From assembly GCA_003202005.1 (NCBI GenBank), contig QJJF01000007.1:124001-188000 (forward strand): a stretch of DNA of 64,000 bases. Reading direction: 5' to 3'. Below the pieces are notes generated by a model that saw only the letters and a list, made by a program, of their open reading frames with translations, did not search any database and was not told where the DNA came from. The position numbers and the translations under genes were made by a program. This document shows positions 8,532-16,879 of this stretch, one piece after another (positions within the stretch are counted from its first letter, which is position 1; every line of letters starts with the position of its first letter). Source of the stretch: Williamsia faeni. Its GTDB lineage: Bacteria; Actinomycetota; Actinomycetes; Mycobacteriales; Mycobacteriaceae.

Positions 8532-9098
8532 ATGAACGCCCCTGAACCCAAGTATGAGTTTCGCGGTATCAATCATCTTGCGCTCGTGTGCTCAGATATG
8601 AAGCGCACGATCGACTTCTACTCCGGCGTCCTCGGTATGCCACTGATCAAGACGCTCGACCTGCCCGGTGATCTCGGGCAGCACTTCTTCTTCGATTGCG
8701 GTGGCGGCAACAGCATCGCGTTCTTCTGGCTTTCCGACTCGCCGGATGCCGCGCCCGGCGTCGCCGCACCGAAGGGCCTGCCCGACGAGGGCGAGCTCGC
8801 GAGCGCGATCGGCTCGATGAACCACGTCGCTTTCCAGGTCCCACTGGAGAAGTTCGACGAGTACTACGAGCGGATGAAGGCCGAGGGCATCAAGGTCAGC
8901 CGGATCCTCAACCACGACGACAGTCCGGCCGGCGTGTCGCGCAAGATTCACCCGGGTACCTTCGTTCGGTCCTTCTACTTCATGGACCCGGACGGTGTGC
9001 TTCTCGAGTTCGCCAGCTGGACACGGGAATTCACCGAGGCCGACGTCGCGCACGAGCCGAAGACCGCAGCTGATCGCAAAGTCCGTTCCGAGCTCTGA
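8532..9098 (+). CDS. VOC-superfamily protein (glyoxalase / extradiol-dioxygenase fold)
   Basis: 188 residues. It opens with GINHLALVCSDMKRTIDFYSGVLGMP, the classic first beta-alpha-beta module of the vicinal oxygen chelate fold; the second module contains MNHVAFQV, and FYFMDPDGVLLEFAS supplies the final metal ligand. His, His and Glu candidates are all present. The ATG at 8532 follows AAAGGA; an earlier in-frame start at 8493 has no such site. It is first in a two-gene operon under the TetR palindrome. It may be a ring-cleavage dioxygenase, epimerase or lyase; the substrate is not identifiable. Confidence 0.85.
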   Translation: MNAPEPKYEFRGINHLALVCSDMKRTIDFYSGVLGMPLIKTLDLPGDLGQHFFFDCGGGNSIAFFWLSDSPDAAPGVAAPKGLPDEGELASAIGSMNHVAFQVPLEKFDEYYERMKAEGIKVSRILNHDDSPAGVSRKIHPGTFVRSFYFMDPDGVLLEFASWTREFTEADVAHEPKTAADRKVRSEL

Positions 9099-9121
9099 CA
9101 CCTTTTTCGAGAGGAATCGAT

Positions 9122-9760
9122 ATGCCCCGTCTTCGTGAGGTCCCCCGCGCCGAGGTCACCGACGAGAAGATCCTGTTCTTCTACGACCGGTTGTTCGGTC
9201 CGGACAAGGATCCCGCCGTCGACCACGGCACCATCCACGCCACCCCCGGTGACTGGTGGACGGTGTTTGCACAGTCGCCCGAGGTGTTCCGGCACGCTGT
9301 GCGCGGCTTCTCGCTGTATCGCAATGCCAAGCTCGACCCGCTGCTGCGGGAGCTCGGGCAGGGCCGGGCCGGCTACGCGCGCGGCAGCCAGTTCGTCTTC
9401 TCCCAGCACTGCAAGCAGATGCGTTCGCTCGGCATGTCCGAGAGCAAGATCGCGGCGCTGCCGGCGTGGCAGGTGTCCGACGAGTTCACCGAGCTCGAAC
9501 GCGCGGTTCTCGCCTACACCGATTCGCTCGTGTACGACGGTGGCCGCACCTCCGACGGCGTTTTCGCCGTACTGCAGGCGCACCTCTCCGACGTGGAGAT
9601 CATGGAGCTGACTTACATCACCTGCATGTACGACATGCACGCCACCATCTGCCGTGCACTCAAGCTGGAGTTCGACGACCGCCCCGAGCCCATCGAAGAA
9701 GTCCGCATTCCCGAAGGTGTCGAGGTCGCGGACCTGTCCGCAGATCTCTCCGGGGAGTGA
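9122..9760 (+). CDS. Carboxymuconolactone decarboxylase / AhpD-like protein
   Basis: 212 residues with the CMD core: the segment around GSQFVFSQHCKQMRSLG gives a His-Cys active-site region, but the usual CxxC pair of AhpD is absent, so peroxidase chemistry is doubtful. It is co-oriented with the VOC gene (24-bp gap, RBS GAGAGGA). A CMD protein next to a VOC protein is common in aromatic and terpenoid breakdown clusters. The downstream hairpin belongs mainly to the opposite strand. Confidence 0.82.
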   Translation: MPRLREVPRAEVTDEKILFFYDRLFGPDKDPAVDHGTIHATPGDWWTVFAQSPEVFRHAVRGFSLYRNAKLDPLLRELGQGRAGYARGSQFVFSQHCKQMRSLGMSESKIAALPAWQVSDEFTELERAVLAYTDSLVYDGGRTSDGVFAVLQAHLSDVEIMELTYITCMYDMHATICRALKLEFDDRPEPIEEVRIPEGVEVADLSADLSGE

Positions 9761-9797
9761 CCGCACCGTTCGTGCGCTGTCGGTAACAAAAATCTGC

Positions 9798-9828
9798 CCC
9801 GGCGCCTGCCTCACCCGCAGGCGCCGGG
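9798..9828 (-). terminator. Hairpin terminator, mainly for the proteasome activator gene
   Basis: A perfect 12-bp GC-rich stem (CCCGGCGCCTGC and its complement) with a 7-nt loop. Read on the minus strand it is followed by a T-run (from the AAAAA at about 9788), so it ends transcription of the gene at 9841-10377. It also lies after the + strand operon ending at 9760. Confidence 0.8.
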
Positions 9829-9840
9829 TGCGTTCAACTG

Positions 9841-10377
9841 CTAGAGGTACTGCCCGGTCCCGCTGACACCGTGATGGCCGGCTCCGCCGCTGCCGAAGGC
9901 TTCCGGTGGGGGGAGCTGACCCTGACGCATCTGTTCGAGTTGGGCGCGCGCAGCCATCTGCTGTGCGAACAGCGCGGTCTGGATTCCGTGGAACAGCCCT
10001 TCGAGCCAGCCGACGAGTTGGGCCTGCGCGATCCGCAATTCGGCATCGGACGGGATTGCCTCGTCGGTGAACGGCAGCGCCAGTCGTTCGAGTTCCTCGC
10101 GGAGCTCCGGTGCCAGTCCGTCTTCGAGTTCGACGATCGACGACCGGTGGATGTCTTTGAGGCGGGCGCGGCTGGCGTCGTCGAGAGGTGCTGCCCGGAC
10201 CTCCTCCAGGAGCTGCTTGATCATCGTCCCGATCCGCATGACCTTCGCGGGTTGCTCGACAAGATCTGCCACACCCTGATGGTCGCCGCCGTCGTGTTCC
10301 GAACCGCCGCTGGGCACCACAACGATGTGGTCGTCGTCATTCGGAGTCGAACCGTGGTCGAAATTCTCATCGGTCAT
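9841..10377 (-). CDS. bpa: Bacterial proteasome activator Bpa/PafE
   Basis: 178 residues of the DUF2587 family. It carries the conserved helical core from VMRIGTMIKQLLEEVR onward and ends in GQYL, the C-terminal motif that inserts into the 20S proteasome to open its gate without ATP. In M. tuberculosis PafE is Rv3780, next to the galactan exporter genes. Here it is separated from the exporter by the 8.5-kb catabolic cluster. The open frame extends far upstream, but the ATG at 10377 gives the family's length and N-terminus (MTDENFDHG). Confidence 0.93.
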   Translation of the reverse strand: MTDENFDHGSTPNDDDHIVVVPSGGSEHDGGDHQGVADLVEQPAKVMRIGTMIKQLLEEVRAAPLDDASRARLKDIHRSSIVELEDGLAPELREELERLALPFTDEAIPSDAELRIAQAQLVGWLEGLFHGIQTALFAQQMAARAQLEQMRQGQLPPPEAFGSGGAGHHGVSGTGQYL

Positions 10378-10467
10378 TCGTCCATTGTCCAGATGTGGGT
10401 GGTGATTGCATGAAGCAGCCCCGGCAAGTGGATTGCGGTGTTGCACCGACCGTCTATGGTGACTGCC

Positions 10468-11664
10468 ATGGCTTATGACGTTGCCCGCGTTCGGGGGCTG
10501 TTCCCGTCGCTCGGTGATGGTTGGATCCACCTCGATCCGCAGGCCGGTATGCAGATCCCGGATTCGGTTGCGACGACGGTCTCCAAGGGCTTTCGTTCGC
10601 TGGTCTCGCAGCCGGGCGGCATCTATCCGGCTGCCCGTAAGTCGGCGGGGATCATCGACGCCGCGCGGCAGGCAGTGGCCGATCTGGTCGGCGGAGATCC
10701 TCGCGGAGTGGTGCTCGGACCGTCTCGCGGACATCTGCTCAACGTGCTCGCCGAGAGTCTCAACACGCGGGTGTGGCTCGGCTCGGAAGTGGTGGTCAGC
10801 CGGCTCGACGACGAGGCGAACGTGCTCCCGTGGCTGCGTGCGGCCGATCGGTTCGGTGCCAAGGTCCGGTGGGCCGAGGTCGATATCGAGAACGGCGAAC
10901 TGCCGGTGTGGCAGTACGAGGGCTTGGTGAGCCGATCCACGAGCGTCGTGGCAATGCCACTGGCGTCGTCGACGATCGGTTCGATGGTCGACGTCGCCAC
11001 TGCGGCCACGGCCGTGCATGCGATCGACGGACTGGTTGTTGTCGATGCGACCAGTGCCGCGGCGTACACATTGCTCGACATCGAGAAGCTCGGTGCGGAC
11101 GTCCTGGTGGTGTCCGCCGACCGCTGGGGTGGGCCTGCCACGGCCGCGCTGGTGTTCCGCGAACCCGAAATGTTGTCCCGGCTGAGGTCGATGTCGCTCG
11201 ACCCTGATGCCCACGGTCCGGCCCGGCTCGAGATCGACGGACATCAACACGCGTTGCTGGCCGGACTGGTCGCATCGATCGAGCATCTGGCCGGCCTCGA
11301 CGAGGCGGCCACCGGCACCAGACGTGAGCGGCTGGTGACGTCGATGACCGCGCTGAGCGAGTATTCACAGAGATTGCTGCACTATTTGCTGCGATCGCTG
11401 GGACAGCTAAACCTGGTGAACCTGATCGGATCGGCCGACGTCCGGATACCGGCTGTCAGCTTCACGGTGTCCGGCGTGACCGCGGACAAAGTCGTTCGGC
11501 GGTTGGCCGACAACGGGATCTGCGCACTCGCCGACGTGAACAGCCGGGTGCTGAGCGGCATCGGCGTGGGCGATGTCGGTGGTGCGGTGACCATCGGCCT
11601 GGGGCCGTACACAACGCCCTACGAAATCGACCAGCTGGTGCGCACACTCGGGTCTCTCGGCTGA
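10468..11664 (+). CDS. Cysteine-desulfurase-like aminotransferase class V protein
   Basis: About 398 residues with class-V PLP-enzyme features: N-terminal VRGLFPSLGDGWIHLDPQAGMQIP, VVVDATSAAAYTLLDIEKLGADVLVVSADRWGG for the cofactor region, and a C-terminal VTIGLGPYTTPYEIDQLV. The usual active-site Lys of the SxHK motif is replaced (SADRWGG), as in mycobacterial Rv3778c-type proteins, so enzymatic activity is uncertain. It sits divergently beside the proteasome activator, the order known from mycobacteria. An ATG at 10456 is an alternative start. Confidence 0.8.
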   Translation: MAYDVARVRGLFPSLGDGWIHLDPQAGMQIPDSVATTVSKGFRSLVSQPGGIYPAARKSAGIIDAARQAVADLVGGDPRGVVLGPSRGHLLNVLAESLNTRVWLGSEVVVSRLDDEANVLPWLRAADRFGAKVRWAEVDIENGELPVWQYEGLVSRSTSVVAMPLASSTIGSMVDVATAATAVHAIDGLVVVDATSAAAYTLLDIEKLGADVLVVSADRWGGPATAALVFREPEMLSRLRSMSLDPDAHGPARLEIDGHQHALLAGLVASIEHLAGLDEAATGTRRERLVTSMTALSEYSQRLLHYLLRSLGQLNLVNLIGSADVRIPAVSFTVSGVTADKVVRRLADNGICALADVNSRVLSGIGVGDVGGAVTIGLGPYTTPYEIDQLVRTLGSLG

Positions 11665-11753
11665 CAGTCCCCGAGATCGACCCCGACAGAGGGCGCCGAG
11701 GGCATATATTGCCCCGCTTGGGCACCCCTGCAGGGGACGATCTCAGGGGGATT

Positions 11754-12734
11754 TCAGAGCGTCAGCAGGATCTTTCCGGAAACCTGGCCCGACTCCAGCA
11801 GTGTGTGGGCTTCGCCGGCTTGTTCGAGCGGAAATGTCGCTCCGACAACGGGTTTGACTCGTCCATCGGTGATCAGCGGCCACGTGGTCGCGATCGTGTC
11901 GGCGACGATGGCGGCTTTGTCGGACTGTGTGCGGCCGCGTAGTGCAGTGGCATGGACGGTGCCGCGCTTGCGCAGAAGCGCGCCGATGTCGAGTTCGGCC
12001 TTGGCGCCGCCCTGCATGCCGATGATCACCAGCCGTCCGTCGTTGGTCAGCGCAGACACGTTGCGGTCCAAGTACTTTGCGCCCACGATGTCGAGGATCA
12101 CGTCGGCGCCACCATGATCCTTGATCACCTGGACGAAGTCGTCGGTGTTGTAGTTGATGGTGATGTCGGCGCCGAGGTCGCGGCACAATTCGAGCTTCGC
12201 GTCCGAACCCGCGGTCACCGCAACCGTTGCGCCCAGCGCCTTGGCCCACTGGATTCCGTGGGTACCGATGCCACTTCCTCCGCCGTGCAGCAAGACGAGT
12301 TCGCCGGGTGCCAGGTGAGCGGTCCGCTTGAGGTTGGAGAGCACGGTGCAGGCGACCTCGGGGAGGGCTGCGGCTTCGATCACCTCCACCCCGGCGGGTA
12401 TCGGCAAGAGATGTACGGCCGCGACGGCGACGTATTCGGCGTAGCCACCGCCCGCGATCAGTGCGCAGACGTCCGTGCCGATGGTCCATCCCGCCACGTC
12501 GGAGCCGAGTTCGTCGATGGTCCCGGAGACCTCCATGCCGATGATCTCGCTCGCACCGGGGGGCGGCGGATAGAAGCCCTGACGCTGTAGCAGGTCGGCT
12601 CGGTTGATTCCGGCTGCGGCGACTTTGATGAGAACCTCTCCCGGACCCGGGCGGGGTTTGTCGATGTCGGCCACAAAGAGGTTCTCGGCCGGGCCGGGCT
12701 CGGTCACGTTGACTGCGCGCATGGAGGTCATCAT
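11754..12734 (-). CDS. NAD(P)H:quinone oxidoreductase, MDR/zeta-crystallin family
   Basis: 326 residues, medium-chain reductase lacking the zinc ligands. It shows GEVLIKVAAAGINRADLLQRQG, the Rossmann nucleotide loop LLHGGGSGIGTHGIQWAKALGA and a C-terminal GKILLTL. It probably reduces quinones with NADPH in the cytosol. An AAAGG site lies just before the tandem ATGs at 12734 and 12731. It is divergent from the marR gene at 12871 with a small palindrome between them. The counterpart in M. tuberculosis is Rv3777. Confidence 0.9.
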   Translation of the reverse strand: MMTSMRAVNVTEPGPAENLFVADIDKPRPGPGEVLIKVAAAGINRADLLQRQGFYPPPPGASEIIGMEVSGTIDELGSDVAGWTIGTDVCALIAGGGYAEYVAVAAVHLLPIPAGVEVIEAAALPEVACTVLSNLKRTAHLAPGELVLLHGGGSGIGTHGIQWAKALGATVAVTAGSDAKLELCRDLGADITINYNTDDFVQVIKDHGGADVILDIVGAKYLDRNVSALTNDGRLVIIGMQGGAKAELDIGALLRKRGTVHATALRGRTQSDKAAIVADTIATTWPLITDGRVKPVVGATFPLEQAGEAHTLLESGQVSGKILLTL

Positions 12735-12814
12735 CTACCTTTACCCGGCAGGGCCGCGAACAGCCACGTGGTGTCCGCATGTCGCGAAATTTATTGGAGG
12801 TAGGGTCCTTTCTG

Positions 12815-12826
12815 TAAACGCGCTTA
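12815..12826. promoter_or_regulatory. Candidate MarR operator
   Basis: TAAACGCGCTTA is a 12-bp palindrome with one symmetric mismatch pair, lying between the divergent oxidoreductase and marR genes. MarR proteins often bind such sites to control themselves and a neighbour. It is a single short copy, so support is modest. Confidence 0.35.
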
Positions 12827-12870
12827 TTCCTGGCATTGGTTGAGCCAAAAGCCGAATACCCGGGAGAGAA

Positions 12871-13356
12871 ATGACAGAGGATAGCGCGGTGCCCTGGCTC
12901 GATGACTCCGAGCAGCTGGCGTGGCGATCGTTCATGAACGGATCCCAACGTTTGTTCGATGCGATCAACGACTCCCTCGTGGAATCCGCGGGTCTCACAT
13001 TTTCCGACTACCGCATCCTGGTGTTGTTGTCGGAGACGGACAGCATGCGCATGAGCGACCTCGCCGACGGCGCGTTGAGCTCCAAGAGCACCATCTCCAG
13101 GCGCGTGGACCGGATGACCGAGAACGGCTGGGTGGAACGGATGGCCAACGGCCACGACCAGGACCGGCGCAATCGGGTCTGCCGGATCACCGAACCGGGC
13201 CGGATCAAACTCCACGAGGCCGCCAAGGGACACGTTGTCGCGGTGCGGACCTACCTACTCGATCACCTCGAAGATCACGAGCGCGACGCCATGACGACGA
13301 CCTTCACGAAAGTCGACAGGTGGCTCCGTGACAACCCTGCGGCCCGCGTGAAGTAG
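12871..13356 (+). CDS. MarR-family transcriptional regulator
   Basis: 161 residues. The winged HTH is clear: LTFSDYRILVLLSETDSMRMSDLADGALSSKSTISRRVDRMTENGWVER, then the wing with DQDRRNRVCRITEPGR. RBS GGGAGAG precedes the ATG. Its divergent partner, the quinone oxidoreductase, is the likely target, which would fit a redox or phenolic signal. It ends 13 bp before tRNA-Ser. Confidence 0.9.
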   Translation: MTEDSAVPWLDDSEQLAWRSFMNGSQRLFDAINDSLVESAGLTFSDYRILVLLSETDSMRMSDLADGALSSKSTISRRVDRMTENGWVERMANGHDQDRRNRVCRITEPGRIKLHEAAKGHVVAVRTYLLDHLEDHERDAMTTTFTKVDRWLRDNPAARVK

Positions 13357-13369
13357 GCTCTGTGCCGAA

Positions 13370-13457
13370 GGAAGCGTGGCAGAGCGGCCGAATGCACTCG
13401 CCTTGAAAGCGAGCGTGGGTGAAACCACCGGGGGTTCAAATCCCTCCGCTTCCGCCA
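13370..13457 (+). tRNA. tRNA-Ser(UGA)
   Basis: Seven-base acceptor stem GGAAGCG/CGCTTCC, anticodon loop CTTGAAA (anticodon TGA), a long variable arm typical of tRNA-Ser, T-arm GGTTCAAATCC and encoded CCA. Its 3' end is the attachment site of the island that follows. Confidence 0.97.
13432..13457 (+). repeat. attL, 3' end of tRNA-Ser(UGA)
   Basis: 26 bp from GGGTTCAAATCCC to the encoded CCA. It recurs at 16828-16853 with one change (C to T in CTCCGCTTCC/CTCCGTTTCC), marking the two ends of the integrated element. Confidence 0.85.
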
Positions 13458-13461
13458 AAAT

Positions 13462-13487
13462 GCCCCACCTGTTCACGCAGGTGGGGC
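13462..13487 (+). terminator. tRNA-Ser terminator
   Basis: GCCCCACCTG and its exact complement form a 10-bp stem with a 6-nt loop, followed by GTTGTTTTT. A variant of the same hairpin follows the second att copy (about 16859-16890), so the terminator is repeated with the tRNA end at both island ends. Confidence 0.85.
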
Positions 13488-13539
13488 GTTGTTTTTCGCC
13501 TTGTTGCTGGCAGCCCCGGTGCTCTCTGCCCACAATCTG

Positions 13540-14610
13540 CCCACATTCGTCAGTGAAGCATGCCTCATGCAGAGCGATTCCAACGGCATCGAGGTCCTTG
13601 TCGAACAGGTCGGCGTAGGTATCCAGGGTCATCGCCGCGGAGGCGTGTCCGAGCATCCTTTGCAGGGCAAGAACGTTGACGTGTGCCGAGATGGCCAGGC
13701 TTGCAAGCTGTGTGACGCAGATCGTGCAGGGTGACCCGAGGACCCCTGCGCCCGTAACTGCTCCCTCTAACCATCCAGGCCACGACACCGGGCCGACGCT
13801 GATATCCGCCATCACAGCCGGGGAACCAAAAAGCTTGTCGATAGCCGAGCCTCGCGATGACAGCGACTACGAAATGTCAGGAACTTCGGCATCGGGACCG
13901 ATCTCGACTCATGGGACTCGGGGTGCCGACGTTGATCTTCCGATCGATTTGGATGGCGTTCTGTACGGCGGTGAGCCAGCGGGGCAAGAGGTCGAGATCC
14001 TTGACGCGCAATGCAATTGCAACCCATCGAAGCCCGCAGTAGGCCAGGAGCAGAACCAGCACACGATTGTCCTTGGCTTCGTCTGCGTATAGCGTCACTT
14101 GATCGTGCGTGAGGTAGGTCCGTGGCTTCGGTCGTTTGCGTGGCAGGTTCTCGACGCCTCGAGCTGGGTTGCGGGGGAGTCGGCGCGCTTTGACGGCCGA
14201 GTCGAGAATGGCGGCCAAGATGCCATAGGCGCGGATGACCACTGTGGATCCGGATCCCTTCTTGCTTCCCTCGCCGTCGGCGTCGATGATCATGCGGCCC
14301 ATATCGGCGATCAACCGTTCGACGGCATCGAGGTCGATGTCGACAACCTTTGTGTTGCCCCACTTTGGGTTTACGTGTTTGAACCAAGTGACTTCGGTAG
14401 TTCGGTACGTCGACGGCTTCTGATCTGACGCCTTGCGCTGCAACCAGTCGTCCGCAAGTTCCCCAGCCGTGATCTGACCGAGATGTGGTGCGACATACTC
14501 GCCGCGCAGCCGTCGTGAGTCGCCGGATCCGCAAGGGTGGCGGTAGTTGGATCCGCGAAGCACTGTTCCAGGACCTCGAGTACATGGACGACGTTGACCG
14601 GCGGTTCTCT
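13540..14610 (-). pseudogene. Tyrosine recombinase / phage-type integrase, frameshifted remnant
   Basis: The N-terminal and core-binding region (GEYVAPHLGQITAGELADDWLQRKAS to NLPRKRPKPRTYLTHDQVTL) is open at about 13900-14520. The catalytic domain is spread over several frames: LLLAYCGLRW in the first, SRSVPMPKFLT in another, VTLHDLRHTA in a third, and LALQRMLGHASAAMTLDTYADLF in a fourth segment. All catalytic residues (R, H-x-x-R, H, Y) can be recognised, but at least three frameshifts and an internal deletion separate them. The normal protein would be about 380 residues. It lies beside tRNA-Ser, as expected for an island integrase. Confidence 0.88.
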
Positions 14611-14835
14611 GGCACGCCGTACCCGTTTGGTGGTCGCTCTGCGCGCTGGCTGTGCTGTCACGCTGCGGTGGTGGGAACTACCGGACCAGGTGAATGACGA
14701 GATCACCCCGGTGGTGGTCCTCGGGAGTTGTGGCGACTCACGGCCGACGACGATGTAGTTGGCGCAGTGAGCCAGGTGGACCTGTCAGGCAGCCTCGATG
14801 AAACTTGAGAACTCATTTCCGGTACCTTGTCGACC

Positions 14836-15552
14836 ATGGCACTAGCTCCACTCACTCGGTGCGTAATCGCCAGGTGGGACCGCCCTCGATATGAGCTCCT
14901 GGACTCCCGCGGATTGGTGATCGGCGCGCTTGAGGGCGTCGGTGATATCGCCGGGTTTGCTCCATCTCATGACACGCTCGACGTGAGGTTCGACGATGGG
15001 CGCCAGGTCCAGGTAAACCTAGGTGGAGTGACGGTCATCGAGTCAGTTGGATCATCAGACCCTCTGGCATGCCGCGACGTAATCGCCCAGGTCGCTAACA
15101 AACTCGGGGCAACCGAGGTCACAGTCACGGTCGTGCTGCAGCATCTGGTCGAATGGGCAGGGGAAACCGATGACCTGGCAGCGACTCGGCAGGCCGCTGA
15201 TGTCATGGTGGGGGTGCCCGGTGCGACGGACTGCGCGATTCTATTTGACGGAGATCTAGACCTCGATTGGAAGTACCAGGCGGAGTTCGGTGTGGTTTCG
15301 GCGGCTGAGACACCGGCGAGATTGGCTCGCTCCAGGGGCCGATCGATCGGCCCGACGATCGATGCGTTCGCCGAAGCCCCAGCGTCGATGTTCCCGCTCG
15401 TCTCGACTTTCGTGGACTCCTATTGGATGATGCAGCGACCGCTTGATGTTGGACTTGTGGAAGACTGGGAGCAAGTTGCTGCGATTGATGAACACGCAGC
15501 GCGCCTGGTTGAAACACTCCATACTCGACTCACCAACCGACGAAAGGGATGA
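14836..15552 (+). CDS. Hypothetical island protein, first gene of PIN-domain operon
   Basis: 238 residues, no family I recognise with confidence. The N-terminal third is beta-rich (VIARWDRPRYELLDSRGLVIGAL), the middle has VTVTVVLQHLVEW, and the C-terminus is helical, ending in basic NRRKG. There is no signal peptide or membrane helix, so it is probably cytosolic. ATGA overlap with the next gene shows coupled translation. The start may instead be a TTG 9 bp upstream. The layout recalls sporadic actinobacterial islands with TIGR04255-like proteins, but I cannot claim that family. Confidence 0.7.
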   Translation: MALAPLTRCVIARWDRPRYELLDSRGLVIGALEGVGDIAGFAPSHDTLDVRFDDGRQVQVNLGGVTVIESVGSSDPLACRDVIAQVANKLGATEVTVTVVLQHLVEWAGETDDLAATRQAADVMVGVPGATDCAILFDGDLDLDWKYQAEFGVVSAAETPARLARSRGRSIGPTIDAFAEAPASMFPLVSTFVDSYWMMQRPLDVGLVEDWEQVAAIDEHAARLVETLHTRLTNRRKG

Positions 15553-15839
15553 GCAACGTGACCGTGCTCGACTTGCCACGTGTGAACACATGGGTTCGCG
15601 CTGACGATGAGTATGTGTCCATGAGTCCAGCGCGCCGCAGGCCTGGTGCCTCATTTGTTGAGGAAAACGCCAAGCGCCGCCAGCAGTATCTTGAGACCCT
15701 CCGTGAGCAGATCCGCAATAGCTCACCTGAGCTTTCCCTCCCTGTCGCGCCCGTCATCGGCCGTGGCCAGTTTGACGGCGTTCCAGACGAAGTACGTGCG
15801 AAGGTACCCGCGAACACTCGTAGCCGTCGACGCGTGTAG
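15549..15839 (+). CDS. Small hypothetical protein, candidate antitoxin
   Basis: 96 residues. The start codon overlaps the stop of the gene before it (ATGA), and the PIN-domain gene begins 27 bp after its stop. The middle is a charged helix (ASFVEENAKRRQQYLETLREQIR) and the C-terminus is basic. Size, charge and position immediately before a PIN-domain nuclease fit an antitoxin, but no known VapB DNA-binding fold is evident. Confidence 0.65.
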   Translation: MSNVTVLDLPRVNTWVRADDEYVSMSPARRRPGASFVEENAKRRQQYLETLREQIRNSSPELSLPVAPVIGRGQFDGVPDEVRAKVPANTRSRRRV

Positions 15840-15866
15840 TCGCGGCCCTGTAAAAGCATTCAGCAA

Positions 15867-16508
15867 GTGGGCAAAGAGGCGACGGTCGTCGTCTTTGACG
15901 TGAACGTCTACCTCGACGTTGCATCTCTACTCGGTCCACCATTTACGTGGGACCGGTTCAGAGAACGAGCGCGTGAAGTGAGTGCATACCCAGTGCCATC
16001 GATCGGTGACGAGAGAATCGATTCGATTCGTGCAATCTCGTATTGTCTTGACGGACAAGTGATCCCGGGGGAACCGCTCGAGGTCTGGTCAAGTTCGGCC
16101 ATCGACGATCTGGTTTTCTTGAAGGCACTTCAACCCATTGACGGGCGCACTCCCGAAGAGCGCGGATTAGGTTGGAGTGAGGACGATGCCGCGGACCTTC
16201 TAGAAGGAGTTGTTCGCGACCTGGTTTATGTTTCGACGCGCGGAGACTCGGTGGAGGGAATCGAGGCGCACAACTGGGCGCCACCGCTTAGTCATGAAGA
16301 TGGGCGAGTTTTTCAGACAGCGTACAAGGCTGGCACCGACGAGCTTTCCCCAAGAATCTGCGTCACCCGGGATGAGGATTTTCGGCACGCAGAGGGGCTG
16401 CCGCCTCGGGTTGACATGATGTACCCACACGAGTTTGTGCAGTACATACGAGACGCCCGCCGGCCGCCACCAGGTGCGGGGCCTGCAGGCCTGATACGGG
16501 TGAAGTAG
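15867..16508 (+). CDS. PIN-domain protein, candidate toxin ribonuclease
   Basis: 213 residues starting at GTG. PIN signatures are visible: VVVFDVNVYLDVA (first Asp, residue 11), SHEDGRVFQTAYKAG (Asp 145), and RICVTRDEDF (Asp 169/171). The protein is longer than typical VapC (about 130) because of an insertion between the first acidic residue and the C-terminal half (roughly 25-140). PIN proteins cleave RNA with Mg; many are toxins. It is third in the operon behind a candidate antitoxin. Function as a toxin or defence effector is an inference. Confidence 0.72.
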   Translation: MGKEATVVVFDVNVYLDVASLLGPPFTWDRFRERAREVSAYPVPSIGDERIDSIRAISYCLDGQVIPGEPLEVWSSSAIDDLVFLKALQPIDGRTPEERGLGWSEDDAADLLEGVVRDLVYVSTRGDSVEGIEAHNWAPPLSHEDGRVFQTAYKAGTDELSPRICVTRDEDFRHAEGLPPRVDMMYPHEFVQYIRDARRPPPGAGPAGLIRVK

Positions 16509-16827
16509 CGCACGACCTAACTCGTACGGTAGCTAAAACCTTCCATTCCGCAGGCGTTTGAGGACTCGGACAAGTTCATGACTGTCCGATACTGCGGTCA
16601 GCTACCAATGGCGGGTGTACGGGTGTACGGGTGCGCGGCGTGTTCCACGTCCTCTGGATTGGGCCTGAGTTCAAGCTCTATAAGGACTGCAAGTCAGGCT
16701 AAACCGCGACGGGTGCCCACATTTTGCTAACACTTGCCCACGAAACTCGATGGCATCCAGCGAATCACAGTGAGTGTGTTTATGCAGGTAGGGGCCAATT
16801 TCGAGGCTCTGACCTGAGGGTCGACTA

Positions 16828-16853
16828 GGGTTCAAATCCCTCCGTTTCCGCCA
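16828..16853 (+). repeat. attR, copy of tRNA-Ser 3' end
   Basis: Matches 25 of 26 bases of 13432-13457. No tRNA body precedes it, so it is the far attachment site of the island. It is followed by a hairpin (CCACCTG...CAGGTGG) like the terminator behind the intact tRNA. Confidence 0.85.
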
Positions 16854-16879
16854 AGAACGCTCCACCTGTTTATTCAGGT

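Larger units (their letters stand above)
13432..16853. mobile_element. tRNA-Ser-integrated genomic island (about 3.4 kb)
   Basis: The island is bounded by two copies of the tRNA-Ser 3' end. It holds a decayed tyrosine integrase beside the tRNA and a three-gene plus-strand operon ending in a PIN-domain protein. Codon use and base composition in 14.8-16.5 kb are less GC-rich than in the flanks. With the integrase broken it is probably no longer mobile. Confidence 0.8.

Noticed and set aside
9781-9830. Terminator for the plus-strand VOC/CMD operon
   Set aside because: The T-run needed after the stem exists only on the minus strand, so it mainly serves the proteasome activator gene.
13432-16853. 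Complete prophage
   Set aside because: No structural, lysis or replication genes; only a broken integrase and three cargo genes lie between the att repeats.
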